This document shows, piece by piece, positions 1-5,925 of a stretch of 8,537 nt of DNA (positions are counted from its first letter, which is position 1; the number at the start of each line of letters is the position of its first letter). Where the stretch lies: positions 1 through 8,537 of the forward strand of contig CAMLQS010000219.1 in the NCBI GenBank assembly GCA_946482165.1, in the 5' to 3' direction. The position numbers and the translations under genes were made by a program. The notes below the pieces were generated by a model that saw nothing but the letters and a program-made list of their open reading frames with translations, did not search any database and was not told the origin of the DNA. The DNA comes from an uncultured Verrucomicrobiota bacterium (GTDB lineage Bacteria > Verrucomicrobiota > Verrucomicrobiae > Opitutales > Opitutaceae).

Positions 1-2
1 AC

Positions 3-1661
3 GGCAGAAGCCACCACCTCTCCCGCGCCTCCCTCGTCGTCGTCTCCGATCCCGCAAATTCTCCCGACGGCCGCGCCGAGGTCGCCTTCGTGCAGCCTTG
101 GTCGCGCAACCCGCAGCACGCCGCGCTCGACGTCGCCTTGCACTACGTCCTGCTCCCCGGCGAAACCGCGCTTCGCATGTTCGCCGTGTTTCGCCACCCG
201 GCCGACTATCCCGCCGCCGGATTCGGCCAGTCGCGCTACGTGCTGCGCGTTCGCGACGAGCTCTTCGAAACCATCTCCGTCGACGCGACCCGCACGCGCC
301 CGCTGCCGCCCTCCGACACGCCCGTCGAGGTGCTCGGCCCGAAGGAGTCCATGCGTTTCACCGCCGGCCCGTTCACCGGCGGAATCACCGACAAATATCA
401 CTACTTCACCGAGGTCGGCGGACACTTTTTCCACGGCTGGATGGGCGCGGAATCGAAGCTCGGCGCTTGGATCGTCTACGGCTCCACCGAGGACGCGAAC
501 GGCGGCCCCACCCGCCAGCACAACACCGCCCACTGGCCGCGCGTCCTGCTCAAGATCCTTTCGTGCGGCCACTACGGCGCGCCCGGAGTGAGCGTGCCCG
601 CCGGCCAAGCCTGGGAAAAACTCTACGGCCCGTGGATGCTGTATGCCAACACGGCGCCTTCCGAGCCCCCCTCCCCGTCCGCGACGCTCGCGACCCTCCG
701 CGCCGACGCCGCCCGCCAGGCCGCCGCCGAGCAGTCCGCGTTCCCGCCCGCCTGGCTCCAACATCCGGCCTTCCCGCCCCTCGCCGCGCGCGGCTCGGTC
801 TCCGGACGCCTCGCGCTCGCCGATCCGCAGGCCCCCGCCCAAACCGCCGCCGACGCCTGGATCGGCCTCGTCGCCCCTGCCCCCGCGCCCGAATGGCAAC
901 AGCAGTCCCTCGGCTACCAATCCTGGACCCGCGCCGCCGCCGACGGCCGTTTTGACCTGCGTGCCGTCCGCCCCGGCCGCTACACGCTCCACGCTTTCGT
1001 CGACGGCGTGCTCGACGAGTTTCGCCGCGCCGACGTCGAGATCGTCGCCGGCAAAGAACTCGCCCTCGGCGACCTCGTCTGGACGCCCGTCCGCCACGGT
1101 CGTCAACTTTGGCAAATCGGAGTGCCTGATCGCCGCGCGTCCGAGTTCCGCCACGGCGACGATCCCCGCCGCTGGGGCCTCTGGCTCGAATACCCGAAGG
1201 ATTTCCCCGGCGACGTCGACTTCACCATCGGCCGCAGCGACCCGCGCACCGATTGGAACTTCGCCCAAGTCACCCGCCCCAGCGAAGGCCAACGCGGCTA
1301 CGTTGGCACCACTTGGCGTGTGCGTTTTGAAATTCTCCCCACCGGTCCGTCGCTCGGTTCCGAAACCGCCGCATCCGCGTTCGACGAACGACAAGCCTGG
1401 CTCCGCCTCGCCTTCGCCGGGGCCCACAACGCCAAGCTCCGCGTCCTGCTCGACGACCAGCCTCTCGGCGAAAAATCCGACATCGGTTCCGACAACGCCG
1501 TCGCCCGCGCCAGCGACCACGGCCAATATTCGACTTGGGACCTCGCCTTCCCCGCCCGCCTCCTTTCGCCCGGCCCGCATGTCCTCGCCCTTGAGCAGCA
1601 TGCCGGCGGCGTGCCGTTTAAGAACGTGATGTATGACTGCCTCCGCCTCGAGGCGCCCTGA
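3..1661 (+). CDS. Rhamnogalacturonan endolyase, family PL4 (5'-truncated by window edge)
   Basis: Rhamnogalacturonan lyases of family PL4 cleave Rha-(1,4)-GalA bonds of the RG-I pectin backbone by beta-elimination, leaving an unsaturated GalA end. The frame is open to the left edge, with 552 codons visible; a GTG at position 90 is internal, because lyase-like sequence (AEVAFVQPWSRNPQHAALDV) runs across it. The catalytic domain carries DKYHY (about 390-404), HGWMG (about 435) and SCGHYG (about 561-578). Visible-frame K131 and H190 match the catalytic Lys/His pair of the Aspergillus enzyme (K150/H210 from memory) and have nearly the same spacing. A fibronectin-III-like domain follows at about 790-1090. 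A C-terminal CBM-like jelly roll follows from about 1095, with LWQIGVPDRRASEF, YPKDFPGDVDFTIG and the terminal NVMYDCLRLE. This is the usual three-domain PL4 layout. The N-terminus, and so any signal peptide, lies outside the window. The family call is firm; substrate detail is inferred. Confidence 0.93.
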   Translation, partial: GRSHHLSRASLVVVSDPANSPDGRAEVAFVQPWSRNPQHAALDVALHYVLLPGETALRMFAVFRHPADYPAAGFGQSRYVLRVRDELFETISVDATRTRPLPPSDTPVEVLGPKESMRFTAGPFTGGITDKYHYFTEVGGHFFHGWMGAESKLGAWIVYGSTEDANGGPTRQHNTAHWPRVLLKILSCGHYGAPGVSVPAGQAWEKLYGPWMLYANTAPSEPPSPSATLATLRADAARQAAAEQSAFPPAWLQHPAFPPLAARGSVSGRLALADPQAPAQTAADAWIGLVAPAPAPEWQQQSLGYQSWTRAAADGRFDLRAVRPGRYTLHAFVDGVLDEFRRADVEIVAGKELALGDLVWTPVRHGRQLWQIGVPDRRASEFRHGDDPRRWGLWLEYPKDFPGDVDFTIGRSDPRTDWNFAQVTRPSEGQRGYVGTTWRVRFEILPTGPSLGSETAASAFDERQAWLRLAFAGAHNAKLRVLLDDQPLGEKSDIGSDNAVARASDHGQYSTWDLAFPARLLSPGPHVLALEQHAGGVPFKNVMYDCLRLEAP

Positions 1662-1692
1662 GCCGAGGCGAATCCAGCCGGCGAATCATACA
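1630..1692 (+). other. Nested inverted repeats spanning the lyase stop codon (possible RNA structure)
   Basis: An outer 7-bp inverted repeat, TGTATGA (1630-1636) with TCATACA (1686-1692), encloses an inner one, CGCCTCG (1644-1650) with CGAGGCG (1664-1670). The inner arm lies in the last codons of the lyase gene and the rest lies past the stop. No T-run follows, so this is not a textbook intrinsic terminator. It could stabilise the 3' end of the lyase mRNA or attenuate read-through into the exporter gene, or it could be chance in GC-rich DNA. Confidence 0.25.
1661..1687. repeat. Imperfect tandem repeat AGCCG(AG)GCGAATC
   Basis: GGCGAATC occurs at 1667-1674 and again at 1680-1687, each preceded by AGCC (1661-1664 and 1676-1679), giving two near-identical units directly after the lyase stop codon. 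The copy interval is 13 bp, not an integral number of helical turns, which weakens an operator reading. It may be a small slippage duplication. Confidence 0.35.
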
Positions 1693-1767
1693 GTCAGCCT
1701 GCGGGGAATTCGCGCGTCTCACGCATCGCCCGATGTTTGATCCTCCGCTCCACGCCCGCCACCGCGC

Positions 1768-3510
1768 ATGTCCACCGCCCCCGCTCAACTGCCCGCCAGT
1801 CTGCTCCGTTTTCTCTGGTCGCATCGGCGGGATTTCCTGCCCGGCCTCGGCCTCGCCATCCTGCGCATTCTCACCATCGCGCCGCTGCCGCTCATTTTTC
1901 AGCGCATCCTCGACGTCCACCTTCCCGCCAGGGACCAGGCCGGCATCCTCTGGCTCTCCGCGCTCACCGTCGGGCTCCTCGTTGCCCACCAATTTTGCAG
2001 CGTGGCCGGCGCCTCGCTCCTCGCCAAGATCACCGCCCGCGTCGTCCTCGACCTGCGCGGCGACATCTTCCAGAAAATCCAGTATCTGAGTTTCGGATAC
2101 CTCGACCGCCAGCAGACCGGCCGCCTCCTCTCCAAATACGCCTTCGACACCCAAAAGGTCGAGGGCGTGATCATGCCGATCCTCAACAGCTTCATCCCCG
2201 ACTCCCTCTACAGTCTCCTCACCTTCGCCGTCCTCGTCTCGCTCAACCGGCCGCTCGCCCTCGTCGTCGTGCTGATGCTGCCCGTCTTCGCCATCATGCG
2301 GACGCGCTACTTCAACCGCTTCCGCGACAAAAACGAGGCCAACCGCCTCGCGCAGGAAAAGCTCACCGGCGCCGCCAACGAACTCTTCACCGCCCTCAAG
2401 CTCGTGCGCGTCTACGGCGAGGAGGCGCAGGCCGCCGGCCACCTCGCCGCCTCCAACGACGCCGCCGCGCGCTCGCGCGTCGAGCTCGTCGCCGTTTCCA
2501 CCAGCTTCGGCGCCTTCAGCTTCGCCGCCATCAAGGTCCTCTCCCTCGTCGTCGTCGCCGGCGGCGCGCTCCTCGCCATCCACGGCCAGGTCAGCGTCGG
2601 CACCGTCATCGCCTTCGTCGCCGGCGTGCCCGTGCTCGTCGGCCCCATCCAGATGTTCGCCAGCGTGAGCGAACAGTTTTTCACCGCCGAGGCCGGCTAC
2701 CGCAGCATCAACGAGCTCATCGACGCCCCCTACGTCGAGGAATGGCACGGCACGCGCCGGCCCGATCCCTTGCGCGGCGCCATCACGTTCGACCGCGTCC
2801 AGTTTCGCTACCAGGACAGCGATCGCGGCGCCATCAACGACCTCGGTCTCGAGATCCGCGCCGGCGAAAAAATCGCCTTCGTCGGTCCTTCCGGCGCCGG
2901 CAAGAGCACGCTCGCCAACCTCCTCCTCGGCCTCCACCGCGCGCAATCGGGCGAGATCCGCGTCGACGGCATTCCCCAGGCCGAGCTCGACCTCCGCTGG
3001 TTCCGCCGCCGCACCGCGCTCGTCATGCAGGAGAGCATCCTTCTCTCCGGCACCATCGCCGACAACCTCCGCTTTGCCCGCACCGAGGCGACCGACGAGG
3101 AGCTCCGCGCCGCCGCCCGCCTCGCCCACGCCGAGGAGTTCATCCTCCGCCTCCCCCAAGGCTACGACACCCGCGTCGGCGAACGCGGCGCCCTGCTCTC
3201 CGGCGGCCAGCGCCAACGCCTCGCCATCGCCCGCGCGATTCTTCGCGACCCCGCGATCCTCATCCTCGACGAGCCCACCTCCGCCCTCGACTACGAGAGC
3301 GAGCGCCTCATCCAGCAGGCCTTGGACAACCTCGCCCGCGGCCGCACCGTCATCACCATCGCGCACCGTCTGAGCACCATCCGCCACGCCGACCGCATCG
3401 TCGTCCTCAACGAGGGCCGCGTCGTCGAGCAAGGCACCTTCGCGCAACTCTCCGCCTCCGGCGGCTACTTCGCCAAACTCCTCGGCAGCCAACCCGCCGA
3501 AGCCGGCTGA
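1768..3510 (+). CDS. ABC exporter, fused permease and ATPase (type I, MsbA-like half-transporter)
   Basis: This 580-residue inner-membrane protein has the usual length of a half-transporter that dimerises and uses ATP to move a substrate outward. The membrane domain covers about residues 15-310, with hydrophobic stretches near 22-45, 58-80, 140-177 and 242-300, consistent with six helices. The nucleotide-binding domain has every expected motif: A-loop Y348, Walker A GPSGAGKST (373-381, K379), Q-loop Q421, X-loop VGERG (470-474), signature LSGGQ (477-481), Walker B ILILDE (497-502, catalytic E502), D-loop SALD (505-508) and H-loop H533. An intact ATPase site suggests an active homodimer and not the degenerate half of a heterodimer. 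The ATG at 1768 is the natural start, leaving a short cytoplasmic N-terminus before the first helix; no Shine-Dalgarno is visible before it. The substrate cannot be read from sequence (lipid, peptide, drug or glycan are all possible). It starts 106 bp after the lyase gene, so co-transcription is possible but unproven. Confidence 0.95.
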   Translation: MSTAPAQLPASLLRFLWSHRRDFLPGLGLAILRILTIAPLPLIFQRILDVHLPARDQAGILWLSALTVGLLVAHQFCSVAGASLLAKITARVVLDLRGDIFQKIQYLSFGYLDRQQTGRLLSKYAFDTQKVEGVIMPILNSFIPDSLYSLLTFAVLVSLNRPLALVVVLMLPVFAIMRTRYFNRFRDKNEANRLAQEKLTGAANELFTALKLVRVYGEEAQAAGHLAASNDAAARSRVELVAVSTSFGAFSFAAIKVLSLVVVAGGALLAIHGQVSVGTVIAFVAGVPVLVGPIQMFASVSEQFFTAEAGYRSINELIDAPYVEEWHGTRRPDPLRGAITFDRVQFRYQDSDRGAINDLGLEIRAGEKIAFVGPSGAGKSTLANLLLGLHRAQSGEIRVDGIPQAELDLRWFRRRTALVMQESILLSGTIADNLRFARTEATDEELRAAARLAHAEEFILRLPQGYDTRVGERGALLSGGQRQRLAIARAILRDPAILILDEPTSALDYESERLIQQALDNLARGRTVITIAHRLSTIRHADRIVVLNEGRVVEQGTFAQLSASGGYFAKLLGSQPAEAG

Positions 3511-3511
3511 A

Positions 3512-3545
3512 CCGGCCTCCCGCCCAAACTCGCAAGGGAGACCGG
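3512..3545 (+). terminator. Stem-loop just after the exporter gene, possible terminator
   Basis: CCGG (3512-3515) and CTCCC (3517-3521) pair with GGGAG (3536-3540) and CCGG (3542-3545), giving a 9-bp stem with one C-A mismatch and a 14-nt loop, beginning two bases after the stop codon. A competing 5-bp hairpin (GCCGG 3502-3506, CCGGC 3512-3516) overlaps it. There is no T-tract, so termination activity is uncertain, but the position right after the stop is suggestive. Confidence 0.35.
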
Positions 3546-3703
3546 CGCCATGGTCGGCGGTTCGCGGCGCCAGCTGGCTAATTGCCTCGCCCCGCGCGCT
3601 CCGCGCCTTTGCCCTGCCCCCGAGGCTGACGCTTCATCTTATGAAATTCGGCCCCGTGATCCACGCCGCCCGGCACGGCCGGCACCCATCCTTCCGCTTT
3701 CCC

Positions 3704-5812
3704 ATGTCCCACCTCCGCTCCGTGTCAGGCCTCGCAACGCCCGTGCTCGCCTTGGCCGCGCTCGCATTCGCCCCGTTCACCCCGCCCGCTCGCGCCGAAG
3801 AGGGCATGTGGCTCTACTCCGCGCCCCCGCGCGCTCAACTCCAGGCCGACTATGGCTTCGACTGCACCGACGCCTGGCTCACCCACCTGATGCGGTCCTC
3901 CGTCCGCTTTGACGGCGCCTCCGCCTCCTTCGTCAGCGGCGACGGCCTCGTCATCACCAACCAACACGTCGGCGCCGACGCCGTTCAGAACCTGAGTTCC
4001 GACGAACACAATTACACACGCGACGGCTTCCTGGCCCGGACGGCGTCCGAGGAGCTCAAGTGCCAGGATCTCGAACTCCAGGTTCTTCAATCCACCGAAG
4101 ACGTCACAGCCCGCGTCACCGCGGCCATCCCCGCCGACGCCACCGGCGACGAGGCCGCGCTCGCCCGCCGGAAAATCTGCGCCGAAATCGAATCCGAATC
4201 CCGGACCGCGACCGGGCTCCACGGCAGGATCGTCACGCTCCACCAAGGCGGCCAATACCACCTCTACCGTTACCGCCGCTACACCGACGTTCGTCTCGTC
4301 TTCGCCCCCGAGGAGCAGATCGCCTTCTTCGGCGGAGATCCCGACAACTTCGAGTTTCCGCGCCACGGTCTCGATGTCTGCTTTTTCCGCGTTTATGAGG
4401 ACGGCGTCCCGGCGAAACCCGCCCACTTCCTCAAATGGTCCGCCGCCGGCGCCGCCGAGGGCGAACTCGTCTTTGTCTCCGGCCACCCCGGCAGCACCAG
4501 GCGACTGTTCACCGTCCCCGAGTTGGCCTATCGCCGCGACACCAACCTGCCGTTCGCCCTGCAAACGCTCAAACGCCGCGAGGTGCTTCTCCTGAGCTGG
4601 AGCGGCCGCACCCTGGAAAACGCCCGTCGCGCCCGCACGATGCTCTTGGGCGTGCAAAACGGCCGCAAGGTGCTCGACGGCCAGCTCGCCGCTTTGCAGG
4701 ACGCCGCGTTTTTCGGCGCAAAGACGACCGCCGAGGACGACTTGAAAAAACGCCTCGCCGCCCGGGGCGACGGCCGCGAAGTGCTCGCCGCCTACGACCG
4801 TATCGCCCAGGCGCAAAAGGCGCTCTCCTCCATCGAGGTGAAACGCGGCCTGCTCGAATCCCGCTACGGCTTTTACTCGGAGTCCTTCGCCTTGGCGCGC
4901 GCCCTCCTCCGCGCCGGCGCCGAACTCCCCAAGCCCAACGGCGAGCGCCTTCCCGAATTTTCCGACGCCAAGCGCGAATCCCTCGAGCAAGACCTCTTCG
5001 CCGACAACCCCATCTATCCCGACCTCGAGATTCTCACGCTCGGCGACTCGCTCACCTTCCTCACCGAGCAGCTCGGCGCCGAGGATCCGCTCGTCCGCTC
5101 CGTGCTCGCCGGCAAATCGCCCCGCGCCCGCGCCGCCGAGCTCATCCAGGGCACCCGCGTCCGCAACGTCACCTTCCGCCGTGCCCTCTACGAAGGCGGA
5201 GCCGCCGCCGTCACCGCCGCCCAGGATCCGATGATCGAGCTCGCGCGCCTGATCGACGCCGAGGCCCGCGCCGTCCGCCAAATCGCCGAAGCCCAAGAGG
5301 AGATCAAAAAACAGGCGCACGCGCTCGTCTCCCAAGCCCGCTTCGCACTTGAGGGAGCCAACCGCTACCCCGACGCCACGGGAACCCTTCGATTGAGCTA
5401 CGGCACGGTGAAGGGCTACGAAGAAAACGGCGGGAAAATCGCCGCCACCACCGACTTCGCCGGCCTTTATCGACGCAGCTCCGGGCAGCTCGGCCGGCCG
5501 CCCTTCGATCTGCCGCCCCGCTGGAGCGCGAAAGAAAACGCCATGAACCTGGCCGTGCCCTACAATTTCGTCAGCACGAACGACTCGGTCGGCGGCAACT
5601 CCGGCAGCCCCGTCGTCAACCGCGCCGGCGAGTTCGTCGGCATCCTTTTCGACGGCAACATCCATTCGTTGTCATCGAGTTTCGGATACGAAGCCGTCCG
5701 GTCGCGGGCCATCAGCGTCCACAGCGCCGGCATCCTCGAGGCCCTCGACAAAATCTACGAAGCCTCCGCGCTCGTGGACGAGCTCGTCCACGGCCGCCGT
5801 CCGGCGGAGTGA
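3704..5812 (+). CDS. Secreted S46-family serine dipeptidyl-peptidase (DPP7-like)
   Basis: S46 peptidases remove dipeptides from the N-termini of peptides in the periplasm or at the cell surface. The ATG at 3704 gives 702 residues and a compact signal peptide: a short MSHLRS n-region, a hydrophobic core at about 7-25 and an ARA site before EEGMW, where mature S46 proteins characteristically begin. An in-frame ATG at 3641 would add 21 residues and make the n-region unusually long; neither start has a good Shine-Dalgarno, so 3641 remains possible. The catalytic triad is visible: H88 in VITNQHVG, D214 in DPDNFEFPRH and S633 in GGNSGSPV. Eighteen residues after the serine, FDGN has glycine (G651); in this family glycine there marks DPP7-like enzymes that prefer hydrophobic P1 residues, whereas arginine marks the Asp/Glu-specific DPP11. 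Length is normal and the frame is intact. It lies 193 bp after the exporter gene and probably has its own transcription start. A general peptide-scavenging role is more likely than a role in pectin breakdown. Confidence 0.93.
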   Translation: MSHLRSVSGLATPVLALAALAFAPFTPPARAEEGMWLYSAPPRAQLQADYGFDCTDAWLTHLMRSSVRFDGASASFVSGDGLVITNQHVGADAVQNLSSDEHNYTRDGFLARTASEELKCQDLELQVLQSTEDVTARVTAAIPADATGDEAALARRKICAEIESESRTATGLHGRIVTLHQGGQYHLYRYRRYTDVRLVFAPEEQIAFFGGDPDNFEFPRHGLDVCFFRVYEDGVPAKPAHFLKWSAAGAAEGELVFVSGHPGSTRRLFTVPELAYRRDTNLPFALQTLKRREVLLLSWSGRTLENARRARTMLLGVQNGRKVLDGQLAALQDAAFFGAKTTAEDDLKKRLAARGDGREVLAAYDRIAQAQKALSSIEVKRGLLESRYGFYSESFALARALLRAGAELPKPNGERLPEFSDAKRESLEQDLFADNPIYPDLEILTLGDSLTFLTEQLGAEDPLVRSVLAGKSPRARAAELIQGTRVRNVTFRRALYEGGAAAVTAAQDPMIELARLIDAEARAVRQIAEAQEEIKKQAHALVSQARFALEGANRYPDATGTLRLSYGTVKGYEENGGKIAATTDFAGLYRRSSGQLGRPPFDLPPRWSAKENAMNLAVPYNFVSTNDSVGGNSGSPVVNRAGEFVGILFDGNIHSLSSSFGYEAVRSRAISVHSAGILEALDKIYEASALVDELVHGRRPAE

Positions 5813-5837
5813 TCAGGCGGGCATTCCCCGAGAACCT

Positions 5838-5884
5838 GCGACCCCGCTTTCGGACAGTAAGGTATCGCGGAAGTCGCCGGTCGC
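5838..5884 (+). other. Interrupted stem-loop between the S46 and GH35 genes
   Basis: GCGACC (5838-5843) pairs with GGTCGC (5879-5884), and directly inside it CCGC (5844-5847) pairs with GCGG (5867-5870), leaving an 8-base bulge on the 3' side and a 19-nt loop. It lies in the 113-bp gap after the S46 stop codon. No T-run follows. It may be a weak terminator or mRNA 3'-end structure, or chance pairing. Confidence 0.25.
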
Positions 5885-5925
5885 GACGATCCCCTCTTCC
5901 ACCGTAGCCTCCCTTCCCCGCCTTC

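Noticed and set aside
90..92. GTG at 90 as the start of the lyase gene.
   Set aside because: The same frame is open to position 3 and encodes lyase-like sequence upstream, so the gene is cut by the window edge.
1737..3581. A 614-codon + strand frame overlapping the ABC exporter.
   Set aside because: Its product is almost wholly Arg/Pro/His, typical of an out-of-frame reading of GC-rich DNA; the overlapping frame from 1768 has every ABC motif.
3609..3637. Possible sigma-70 promoter TTGCCC with CTTCAT at 17-bp spacing before the S46 gene.
   Set aside because: The -10 match is only three of six bases; support is too weak to annotate.
3550..3912. A 120-codon + strand frame with the best SD-like motif (AAGGGAG, 3534-3540) upstream.
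   Set aside because: The product is Arg/Pro-rich without motifs, most of it overlaps the S46 gene in another frame, and the SD-like bases belong to the stem-loop after the exporter gene.
5880..5887. Perfect 8-bp palindrome GTCGCGAC upstream of the GH35 gene.
   Set aside because: Short GC-rich palindromes are expected by chance in this composition, and it has no partner copy.
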